Notes under the pieces: model-generated | The model's input: only the letters and a program-made list of their open reading frames with translations | What the model was told of the DNA's origin: nothing | Database searches by the model: none | Shown: positions 18,877 to 27,600 of the stretch, one piece after another | Position numbering within the stretch: position 1 is the first letter of the stretch | How the letters are laid out: each line of letters opens with the position of its first letter | Position numbers and translations under genes: made by a program | Assembly (NCBI GenBank): GCA_038040445.1 | Contig: JBBPIG010000008.1 | Span: 208,820 to 272,819, forward strand | DNA from: Acidobacteriota bacterium | GTDB lineage: Bacteria; Acidobacteriota; Blastocatellia; UBA7656 | DNA length: 64,000 bases | Direction of reading: 5' to 3'

Positions 18877-19277
18877 CTGACAAACTGGGTTCCACCTAAC
18901 AGACTCTGCCAGGGATATGCCCTAGTACCCAGCGGCCAACTCCTGGTGGATCAATCCAGAGCATCGAACCAAGTTCCGTGTCGGCTGGATAAGGATGATA
19001 AAGAAGGCCATTCGCCGTTTCGCGAACGGCGATACCCAACCTCGTCAGCGACTGTGTGAAAAGGCGAACGAATCCCCAAACCGGAAGGTTGGGGGATTGC
19101 GAGGATTGCCGCCTGACACTCAAGCCTCAAGATGTGTTTGTCGCACTCAAGCTCCTCGGATACGATTCGTAGCTGAGATGATCGTGTACGGTTCTTGCCA
19201 AAGTTGATGCCGCATACTATTCAAGTATCGTGAGTCCCGGCAGGCCGTGAGGCCCCGATCGTTTAGAGCAAGGCGAG
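18877..19277. other. 400-base intergenic region with degraded coding sequence
   Basis: No intact gene is supported. A 75-codon minus frame at 18896-19123 is open but shows no family features. The only recognisable piece is the short HTH-like fragment at 19113-19172, listed separately. The region breaks the otherwise tight + strand run between the exonuclease and rmuC, and AGGCGAGG at 19271-19278 serves rmuC. Confidence 0.5.
19113..19172 (+). pseudogene. N-terminal fragment of a small HTH regulator
   Basis: The 19 codons LTLKPQDVFVALKLLGYDS then TAG resemble the first helix of a helix-turn-helix protein family beginning M-x-L-K-P-Q-D-V-x-V-A-L-K-L, whose members are small regulators often paired with toxin-like genes. 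The recognition helix that should follow is absent, so this is a remnant. The match is from memory of the family and is short; chance similarity is possible. Confidence 0.35.
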
Positions 19278-20768
19278 GTGGAATTGGATCAAACCGTTTT
19301 TCTGTTACTGATGTTAGCGATTGGACTTGCGCTCGGCGGCGTAGCCGTGTGGTTCGCGCTTCGACCGCGATTAAGGCACGAGTACGACCGCGCCAGAAGC
19401 GAATCCGAAACAGAACGCGCAACGCTGGTCGAGCGGCTTCAGGGCAGGCACGATCAGACGCGCAAGCTCGAAGCTGACCTCGGCGAGTTGAACTCGAAGC
19501 TGTCGGAGTTTCAGAACGAAACCGCCAGCCTGCTTGCGCGGATTAGCTCGCTTGAAGCCCAGCTCGAAGCCGAACGCAAAGCCGCTACCGAAAAGCTTGG
19601 ACTGCTTGAAGACGCTCAAGGCAAACTGTCCGATGCCTTCAAGGCACTGTCAGCCGACGCGCTCAACACGAACAGTCAGAACTTTCTCAGCCTCGCCAGA
19701 GAGACACTGGGTCATTTTCAAGAAGCCGCCAAGGGGGACCTCGACACTCGTCAGAAAGCCATAGGCGAACTGGTTCAGCCGCTAAAGGAATCGCTGGACA
19801 AAGTCGATTCAAAGATCCGCGAGCTCGAGTCAACACGTGCGTCGGCTTATTCGTCGCTTACCGAGCAAGTAAAGTCTCTCGCCACAACTCAGACGCAACT
19901 GCAAAGCGAAACAGCAAACCTCGTCAAGGCGCTGCGCTCCCCAACCGTTCGTGGTCGATGGGGTGAGATTCAACTCAAGCGAGTGGTCGAGATCGCCGGC
20001 ATGGTCGAATACTGCGACTTTGATGAGCAGCCCAATGTCCAGGGTGAGGATGGCAGGCTGCGCCCGGACATGATCATTCGTCTGCCCAACGAAAGAAGAA
20101 TCGTGGTTGACTCGAAGGCGCCGCTGCAAGCCTATCTCGAAGCGCTTGAAGCGCCGGACGATGAAAGCCGAGTTGCAAAGCTGAAGGATCACGCGCGGCA
20201 GATCAGAACGCATCTGACGAAGCTCGGCGGCAAAGCTTACTGGGAGCAGCTTCCGTCGACTCCGGAGTTCGTGTTTATGTTTCTGCCCGGCGAAACATTT
20301 TTCAGCGCGGCCTTGGAGCAAGACCCGGGCCTGATTGAATTCGGCGTCGAGCAACGGGTGATCGTCGCCACCCCAACAACGCTCATCGCTCTGCTAAAGG
20401 CCGTCTCGTATGGCTGGCGACAAGAGCAGATGGCTGAGAACGCTCAGACAATCAGCAGACTCGGACGGCAATTGTACGAGCGGCTAAAAACTCTCGCCGA
20501 GCATTTCTCCGACGTGCGCAAGGGTTTGGACCGCGCGGTCGACTCCTACAATAAGGCTGTGGGGTCGTTTGAAGGGCGAGTGCTCGTCACCGCGCGGCGC
20601 TTCAAGGAGCTTGGCGCGACGACCGGCGAAGACATCGAGCCGCTCGAGATAGTCGACCGCTCGACGCGCTTGTTGGACATGGGAGAGACGGGGCTTATTC
20701 CGGGATTGCTTGAAGGCGAGGATTCGGACGAGGAAGAGACAGCATTGAAAATGAAGATTGAGAATTGA
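19278..20768 (+). CDS. rmuC: DNA recombination protein RmuC
   Basis: 496 aa from GTG 19278 with AGGCGAGG immediately upstream. A single membrane segment lies at residues 5-28 ([19 protein letters not shown]), followed by a long coiled coil to about residue 200 and the RmuC domain ([48 protein letters not shown]). RmuC limits inversions at short inverted repeats in E. coli and has a predicted restriction-like nuclease core. That is notable in a window rich in inverted repeats. The last residues (LKMKIEN) and the stop codon are encoded by a heptad repeat, so the natural C-terminus has been replaced or extended by repeat sequence. Confidence 0.93.
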   Translation: MELDQTVFLLLMLAIGLALGGVAVWFALRPRLRHEYDRARSESETERATLVERLQGRHDQTRKLEADLGELNSKLSEFQNETASLLARISSLEAQLEAERKAATEKLGLLEDAQGKLSDAFKALSADALNTNSQNFLSLARETLGHFQEAAKGDLDTRQKAIGELVQPLKESLDKVDSKIRELESTRASAYSSLTEQVKSLATTQTQLQSETANLVKALRSPTVRGRWGEIQLKRVVEIAGMVEYCDFDEQPNVQGEDGRLRPDMIIRLPNERRIVVDSKAPLQAYLEALEAPDDESRVAKLKDHARQIRTHLTKLGGKAYWEQLPSTPEFVFMFLPGETFFSAALEQDPGLIEFGVEQRVIVATPTTLIALLKAVSYGWRQEQMAENAQTISRLGRQLYERLKTLAEHFSDVRKGLDRAVDSYNKAVGSFEGRVLVTARRFKELGATTGEDIEPLEIVDRSTRLLDMGETGLIPGLLEGEDSDEEETALKMKIEN

Positions 20769-20899
20769 AAATTGAAAATTGAGAAAATTGTAGATTTAAA
20801 TTCGGGGGCCGCAACGGCAGTCAGCAAATTTGCAATTTTCATTTTTCAATTCTCATTTTTCAATTCTCAATTTTCAATTCCCGATTTTCAATTTCCGAC
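20743..20899. repeat. Heptad inverted repeat, ATTGAAA type
   Basis: Left arm 20743-20790 is units of ATTGAAA/ATTGAGA. Right arm 20831-20899 is TTTCAAT/TCTCATT/TCTCAAT/TCCCGAT at an exact 7-nt period. The arms are complementary. The left arm supplies the rmuC stop codon and the right arm ends about 20 bases before the next start. The AT content contrasts sharply with the surrounding genes. Confidence 0.9.
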
Positions 20900-20919
20900 T
20901 CCTTGCCTCTGGAGCTACG

Positions 20920-23900
20920 TTGTCCAAACAGATCTGGCTAGCCCCCATCCTCAGCAACAATCGTGAGCGGCTGCTCGAGCGCGCGTCGGACGTGCTGGCA
21001 TCCGGGCCGACTGAAGGCCTGTTGTATCTGGCCGCTTCGCGCCCGTTGCTGGAGCTGGCCGCCGGTAGATTGCTCGACGGCGTTCGCGTTCGCGGCGTGT
21101 GGGGTTCGCTGCCGGTGCACCTGTTTCGAGGTTTCGCCAGGTTCGTGCTCGCGACCGCGATCGAAGACGAAACCGGCTTGCCGCTCGCTCCGCGAATTGC
21201 GATCGATCAAGAAGAACTTCCTCTAAAACGCAGCCTGCTCTCCCAGATCGTCAAGCGGTTGGCGCGTGAAGGAAGTCTCAAAGCCATCGCGCCGCTCGCG
21301 CATCGCGACGGCTGCATCAACACCATCGCCACTTTGATCGGCGAGATCCAGCGCGCGGCCAGAACTCCAGCCGAGTTCAACGCGATTATCGACGCGCGCG
21401 CCCGCGATCTCTACCAGATGAGCGGTGGAGCGAGCGATCCATCCGTCCCAACCGGGCAGACCATTCCGCTTCAGATCGATTTCGATCGGGACATCGGATT
21501 GATCTACTCGGCGTATGCGGCGGCGCTCGATGGCTACGGCCTGACTGAAGACGATGCCGATCAGTTGCGCGCGTTGGCAGTTTTGCGGGGAGAAGTCGAC
21601 GGGAAAAGGGTGAGCGTGCCGTGGCTTTCGGATGTTCGGCTGCTGGTGCTTGATGGCTTCTTTGACTTCACTCCGGTTCAGGGCGAGATGCTCAGGCTGC
21701 TGGTTCCGCAGGTAGCCGAGGTGATAGTGAATCTAAATCGTGACGAGCGAAACGCCGATATCTTTCGCCCGTTCGAGCGAACGATTGATCAACTCGCATC
21801 CATTGCCGAGTTCGAAATACAGCAGAGCGCGGAAGCTCAGCCGGTTGCGGCCGGGCTGTCGTTGCTGAGCCGGCGATTGTTCAACTCAAGCGTGACCGAA
21901 CCCACCATCGCCGATGAGCAAGCTGCGGCTGAAGCTTCCGAAGAGGTTTTCGAGAATTCACTCAGCATTAGTTTGCTCGACTGCGGCGACCGGCAGACTG
22001 AAATCCGCGCGATAGCGAAAGAGATCAAGCGGCTGGTGTTGCTTGAAGGCTATCGCCCCAGCGAGGTCGCGGTTGTGGTTCGCCAGCGCGCTTTATATGA
22101 GGACACGATCGACCGAGTCTTCGAAGAAGAACGAATCCCTTGCGCGCTCAGCCGCCGCATTGCGCTAACCGAAGTGCCGTCGGTGCGGGCGGCAGTGAAA
22201 CTGTTCGAGCTGCTTATTGAACTCGCGCGCGAAGGCGGCGCCCCAAAGGCCGGCGAAATTGCCGATCTGGTGAAGTCCGGTTACTTCGGTTTATCCGAAA
22301 CCGAGCTGGCCGGGTTGCGTGAGCGCTTCGCATGGGACGACGGTCGACAGTCGACGGTCGACGGTCGGGGCTGGGACGCGGACGAACTCGAGAACGCGAT
22401 CGCCTACGTGGGCGGCGAGCTGCGCGTTGACCGGTGGGTGAAACGCGCTCGGCAATTGACCCATCAACCGGCCGACGAAAAGTTTTTGGCAAAGGAGCCC
22501 GACGACGAACCGGAGCTGGAGGATGAGAGCGTCGCCGCATCCGATGAACAACCTGCCGCAGTGAAGCGGCGCGTCGAGCGCGCGGAGCCCGTCGATGTCC
22601 CGCTACCGGGCTCGGAACGAAGAGCCAAACCGGCGAGTGAGCTTCATCCGGCGTTGATCGCGTGGTCGGCTCTGATCGTCGAGCGGTTTGCCCAGCTTCT
22701 GGGTGACGCGCGTCGCGAAGCCAGCCCTCGCGAGCTGCGCGATGCGATGATGCGGTTGCTCGAGCAGCTTCAATTTGCCGGCCAGGTGCGAGGTCCTCAG
22801 CACGCGAGTGTCTCGGACCCGGAGCTCCCGGCCTTGACGCTCGATCTGCGCGGACTCGAAGGACTGCGCCGTGCGTTTGCCGCCGCCACACGAAGCCTCG
22901 AGATGGCCGAACGCGTTGGCGCCGAAGCCGAGACTGAATCGACGATAAAGCTCGCGACACTTATCGAGGAAGCGATGCGATGCGTGCGGGCACAATCCCT
23001 GGTGACGCGCGGCCCCGATCCGGATGGCTTGAAGGTGCTTGAGGTGACCGATGTTCGCGGGCTTCGATTTCGTGCGGTGTTCATCGCCGGACTGGTCGAA
23101 GGCGGCTTTCCGCTGCGCGCCTCGCGCGACTGGCTTTACCCGCATGAAGAGCGCGAGCGATTGAAGCAGTACGGTCTGACGCTCGAGGACATCTCGCCCG
23201 ACACGCTTCTCAAAGAGGAGCACTATTTCTACCAGGCTGCCTGCCGCGCAACCGAACGGCTCTATCTGTCGCGCCCGCTGGTGCTGGAAGATGGCTCGGA
23301 GACGGTGCTGTCTTACTACGTTCAAGAGCTTAGCCGCGCGGTCGCGCCGGCTGTAATCAGGAAGGAAATTGTGCGAACTGATTTCGACGGGCGCACTTTG
23401 TTCGAGTCGTCCCGGAGTTCCGAGCTGGCCGTGTCGCTGGTGCGGCAGGAAGAGAGGAGGAGGTATCAAGCGCAAAGAGACGGCAACTTTCCCAAAGACG
23501 TCATCGAGCCGCTGATCGAAATGGCTTCCGATCGGAAATACTTGAGCGAATCGGCGCGGAACCGAATCGCCATCGAACGCGAGCGAGGCAGCCGCCGGTT
23601 CGGAGAGTTCGACGGGGTGATCAGCAGCCGCAGGTTGATTGAGAGACTTGCGGAGCAGTACGGCGCCGATCACGTATTCAGCGCGAGCGAGCTCAGCTTG
23701 TACGGTAAGTGCCCGTTCAAGTTTTTCGCCGAGAAGGTGCTGAGGCTGGAGCCGCGCGGTGAAGCGGCGCTCGACCTGACGGCGCTGGATGCGGGAAGCC
23801 TTTTGCACGAAGCACTCAGGCGGTTCTTCGAGCGTCATCGAAACCAACGGCTCACGGAGCTTGATCGCGCGGAACTGCGTCGCGAACTTGGCGAAGTGGC

Positions 23901-24633
23901 CGACGAGGTATTTGACGAACACCAGCGCGCCGTTCCTCCTCTCAATCCAAAGGTGTGGAGCATCGACCGCGACATAAGAAAGCTGTTGCTCGAACAGGTG
24001 CTGGATTATGAGCTGACGGTTCAGGGGCAGACTCGATCCGAAGATGTGCGGCCGGCTTACTTCGAGCTTGCGTTCGGTATGCAGGGCGGCGCGGTCGATC
24101 CGAGTTCGACCGATCGGCGGCTGGAGCTTAAGCGAGGTTCGGGCGATGGAATTGAAACCGTTCACGCGCGCGGTCAGATCGACAGAGTCGATGTCGCGCG
24201 CGACGGGACCGCTATCGCGTACGACTACAAGCTGTCCAGAGGCGCCGGGCTCGACGACATGCAAGAGGGTCGAGCATTGCAGCTTCACCTTTATCTTGCA
24301 GCGCTTGAACAACTACTTTTGCCTGAGAGCGCGATCGGCGGCGGCGGGTACTACACGATGAGGGGCGGCCACACCCGGCGCAACCAGGGTTTGTATCGGG
24401 CCGTGAAGCATGCCTATACCGCCGTGGGAAAGAGGACGTCTTCGACGTTGTCGGACTCAGAGTGGAACAGGGTTCGCGCTGAGATGGAAGCGCGCGTGTG
24501 GGAATTCATCGACGGCATGCGAAGGGGCGACTTTCAAGTTGCGCCGTCGGCTCCCGAGGCTACGTGCCCGCACTGTGATTTTTCGGCGGTCTGCCGCTAC
24601 GAGAAGTTTCGGATTCAAAGAAAGGACCGATGA
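20920..24633 (+). CDS. AddB-like helicase-nuclease subunit, pair 2
   Basis: 1237 aa from TTG 20920, chosen because GGAG lies at 20911 and because codons upstream to 20830 are pure heptad repeat. Like pair 1 it has no Walker A. AddB-type features include VRGLRFRAVFIAGLVEGGFP (about residue 710) and PHEERERLKQYG. The C-terminal PD-(D/E)XK domain has GSLLHEALRRFF, GQIDRVD, AYDYKLSRG and LQLHLYL. Fe-S cysteines are in YGKCPFKFF (about 930) and CPHCDFSAVC (about 1216). Residues about 470-486 (DDGRQSTVDGRG) derive from an in-frame heptad repeat. The stop overlaps the next start by ATGA. It is strongly diverged from AddB-1, so the pairs are not a recent duplication. Confidence 0.83.
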   Translation: MSKQIWLAPILSNNRERLLERASDVLASGPTEGLLYLAASRPLLELAAGRLLDGVRVRGVWGSLPVHLFRGFARFVLATAIEDETGLPLAPRIAIDQEELPLKRSLLSQIVKRLAREGSLKAIAPLAHRDGCINTIATLIGEIQRAARTPAEFNAIIDARARDLYQMSGGASDPSVPTGQTIPLQIDFDRDIGLIYSAYAAALDGYGLTEDDADQLRALAVLRGEVDGKRVSVPWLSDVRLLVLDGFFDFTPVQGEMLRLLVPQVAEVIVNLNRDERNADIFRPFERTIDQLASIAEFEIQQSAEAQPVAAGLSLLSRRLFNSSVTEPTIADEQAAAEASEEVFENSLSISLLDCGDRQTEIRAIAKEIKRLVLLEGYRPSEVAVVVRQRALYEDTIDRVFEEERIPCALSRRIALTEVPSVRAAVKLFELLIELAREGGAPKAGEIADLVKSGYFGLSETELAGLRERFAWDDGRQSTVDGRGWDADELENAIAYVGGELRVDRWVKRARQLTHQPADEKFLAKEPDDEPELEDESVAASDEQPAAVKRRVERAEPVDVPLPGSERRAKPASELHPALIAWSALIVERFAQLLGDARREASPRELRDAMMRLLEQLQFAGQVRGPQHASVSDPELPALTLDLRGLEGLRRAFAAATRSLEMAERVGAEAETESTIKLATLIEEAMRCVRAQSLVTRGPDPDGLKVLEVTDVRGLRFRAVFIAGLVEGGFPLRASRDWLYPHEERERLKQYGLTLEDISPDTLLKEEHYFYQAACRATERLYLSRPLVLEDGSETVLSYYVQELSRAVAPAVIRKEIVRTDFDGRTLFESSRSSELAVSLVRQEERRRYQAQRDGNFPKDVIEPLIEMASDRKYLSESARNRIAIERERGSRRFGEFDGVISSRRLIERLAEQYGADHVFSASELSLYGKCPFKFFAEKVLRLEPRGEAALDLTALDAGSLLHEALRRFFERHRNQRLTELDRAELRRELGEVADEVFDEHQRAVPPLNPKVWSIDRDIRKLLLEQVLDYELTVQGQTRSEDVRPAYFELAFGMQGGAVDPSSTDRRLELKRGSGDGIETVHARGQIDRVDVARDGTAIAYDYKLSRGAGLDDMQEGRALQLHLYLAALEQLLLPESAIGGGGYYTMRGGHTRRNQGLYRAVKHAYTAVGKRTSSTLSDSEWNRVRAEMEARVWEFIDGMRRGDFQVAPSAPEATCPHCDFSAVCRYEKFRIQRKDR
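22337..22368. repeat. In-frame heptad repeat in AddB-2
   Basis: CGACGGT/CGACAGT units repeat at a 7-nt period and encode GRQSTVDGRG within the coding frame. The unit type GGTCGAC resembles the larger GACCGAC/GGTCGTC array at 24640-24921. Confidence 0.7.
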
Positions 24634-27600
24634 CCAGAACGACCGACGACCGGCGACCGACCAGAACGACCGACGACCGGAGACCGGAGACCGGCGACGC
24701 GCACGGTACGACCGACGACCGACGACCGGAGACCGGCGATCTGGGAGTCGGTCAATCCGTCGCCGGTCGTCCCCCGTCATCCGTCACCGGTCGTCCCCCG
24801 TCATCCGTCACCGGTCGTCCCCCGTCATCCGTCGCCGGTCGTCCCCCGTCATCCGTCGCCGGTCGTCCGTCATCGGTCTCCCGTCGGTCCCCGTCATCCG
24901 TCACCGGTCGTCCGTCGTCTTTTCGCGAGCTGAAGCCGGAGCAGCAGCAGGCGGCCTACACGCTTGACCGCCACGTCTCGGTGACCGCCGGTCCCGGCGC
25001 AGGCAAGACCACCGTGCTTGTCGAGCGCTACCTCCACATTCTTCGCACGCGCGACATCAGCGTAGATCAAATCGTCGCCATCACCTTCACCAACCGCGCT
25101 GCAAACGAGATGCGTGAGCGGCTCAGAAGAGAGCTGGATGAGATATTGTTGTCGGCGACTCCGATTGAACGCGCAAAGTGGATGCGTCACAAGCGGACGC
25201 TCGACAGCGCGATCATCACGACGATCCACGGCTTTTGCGCGCGCCTTTTGCGAGAGTTCCCGGTCGAGGCCGACATCGATCCCCAATTCGTCCTGATGGA
25301 CGCGCATCAGTCGGTGATGCTCGAAGAAGCGGTCGCTGAAGAATCGCTCACCGAGTTCATCAGCGCGGATCATCAAGCGGTCACGCAACTCGCCGCAGGC
25401 GTTGGCCGCGCGCGGCTCGCACGAGGGCTGATCGGCATTTATCGCACGATGCGAAACCAGGGGTTGACGCTCGAAAAGCTAAAGGAGGAGACCGAGAAGA
25501 GCCACAAGACAGTTGAGGACTACAAACGCGCGTTGGTCGAGTTGACAGCGCAGATGAACGAGTTCATCCAGGCTCGCGGGCTCTCGGCTGGGGCCGAAGA
25601 GAAACGTAAGGAGGCCGAGCGACGTTGGCCTCTGCTTCGGGAGTTCCTCTGCGCGGTTTCCGCGTCGACCTCACCTGCGGAGTTCTCCGAGGCGATTCAA
25701 GAATTCCGCGGCGCGGCCCGGCCAAAGGCACAGGGCAAAATTAATGAGATGGTCAAAGCGCTCGATGAGCTGATCTGGGAGGACAATCTCCGCGGGCGAG
25801 TTCCGCAGGTTTTCTTTGACCTCCTCGCCAGGACGTACGCGCACGAGTTGATCAACGCAATCGCGCAGATCGAGCGGCGGCTCAACGAAGAAAAGCGGCG
25901 CAGGTCGGCGCTCGATTTTGATGATCTGCAGTTGCGAGCGCTCAGTCTGATCGAAGAGCATCCCGAAGTTTTGCGCAGGACGCCGGGGCGATACCGCTTC
26001 TTTTTGGTGGACGAGTTTCAGGACACCAACGGCTTGCAGCGCGAGTTGCTGGCGCGGCTCGCGTTTGGTGGCGCGGACTTCAGTCAGCGCGAATCAAATG
26101 ACAGGCAGCGGGAGGAGAGCAGACTGAAGTCTGCGCCACGTGCGAATCTGTTTATCGTCGGCGACCGCAAACAATCGATCTACGGTTTCCGCGGCGCGGA
26201 CGTGGACGTATTCCGCGAGATGACCGCGCTAATAGAAGCCCGGAACGGTGTGCCGGTGCCGCTCAACCGAAACTTCCGAAGCCAGGCCCCGCTGATTCGT
26301 TTCTTCAATCTCCTGTTCGAGCACGTGTTCCAGTGCGACCCGCGCATCGCCGCCGATGAACTGAACGAGCTTGGGTACGTAGCGCACGAAGCAAGCGTCG
26401 TCGCTCGCGAAGATGCGGACGCGACGCCTGTCGTCGAGCTGCTCGTGGATTTGAGGGCGCCCGGCAAATCGGAAAACGAATCGTCGCGGGAAAAGCCTCG
26501 CGAGCGCGATGCCGAGCAGTTGGCGGAGCGGATTATTTCACTTGTGGGGATGGAATCGATCAGTGCGCCCGGCGGGTCAAGTGGTGAAGCCGGGGCTCAG
26601 CGCAAGATTGAATACCGTGACATCGCGCTGCTGTTTCGAGCGATGACCGAAGTTCACCTCTATGAATCGGCGCTTCGCCGCGCGGGCATTCCGTATGTGA
26701 CCGTCGAAGGAAAGGGCTTCTACGCGCGTGAGGAGATCACCGACTTTGTACAGCTACTGCGCTTCGTCGATAACAAGACCGACGAGGTTGCGCTGGCGGC
26801 GGTGCTGCGTTCGCCAATTTGCGGTCTGTCGGATGATGTCCTGTTGGCGCTTCGATCCGCGCCGGCGCGAGCTGGAGTCGAAGAACTCGGGCCCGTGCAG
26901 AGACGCGGCGGCGTTCGGCCGTTGCTTCATGCGCTTCGCAACCACGAGCCGATCGACCTCATCGAGACGTCCGAGCGGCCGGCGCTCGACCGTGCAAGAG
27001 AGTTATTGGAGGAGTTGATCGGGCGCGCGAAGCGATCGCGGCTGTCTGAGCTTTTGAGATTTGCGGTCGATGCTTCAGAGTACCGGACCGTCGCCGCCGC
27101 AAACTTCGACGGCGGGCAGCGGCTCGCGAACATCGAGAAGATGTTCACGCTCGCTGAGCGCTTCGAACGTTCGGGCGCTTATCTGATCCGCGACTTCGTG
27201 CGCTTCGTCCGGGAGTTCGAGGAAGCCGGCGGGCGCGAGAGTGAAGGACAGATAGACGACTCAGCCGACGCGGTTCGATTGATGTCGATTCATCAGTCGA
27301 AGGGGCTTGAGTTTCCGGTGGTGATTATTCCCGATCTTCATCGACTTCCGGATAACCGGCGCGAGTGGTGGGCACTTGACCGGCATCGCGGGCTGACGTT
27401 GAAGATCCCAGACGGGCGAGGAAGGCTGGTTGTGGGCGCCGCATTCGTTGCTTTCGCCGAACGGGCGAAGCGTCGCGAGGAATTCGAAGGCATGCGATTG
27501 CTGTACGTCGCGGCCACTCGCGCGCAAGACCGGCTGATACTCTCGGGCGCGGCGAAAGACCTCGCCGGCTTGCGCAGTTCGTGGCTTGCATCGGTCTGCA

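Noticed and set aside
18896..19123. 75-codon minus-strand frame between the exonuclease gene and rmuC
   Set aside because: No start context or domain; probably eroded sequence.
22603..24312. 569-codon minus-strand frame antisense to AddB-2
   Set aside because: Long only because GC-rich codons keep the antisense frame open; no recognisable domain, while the + strand has clear nuclease motifs.
24640..24921. Possible CRISPR array from regularly repeated GGTCGTCCCCCGTCATCC units
   Set aside because: Units are directly contiguous with no unique spacers, the period is 24 nt, and no cas genes are present; it is a heptad-derived tandem repeat.
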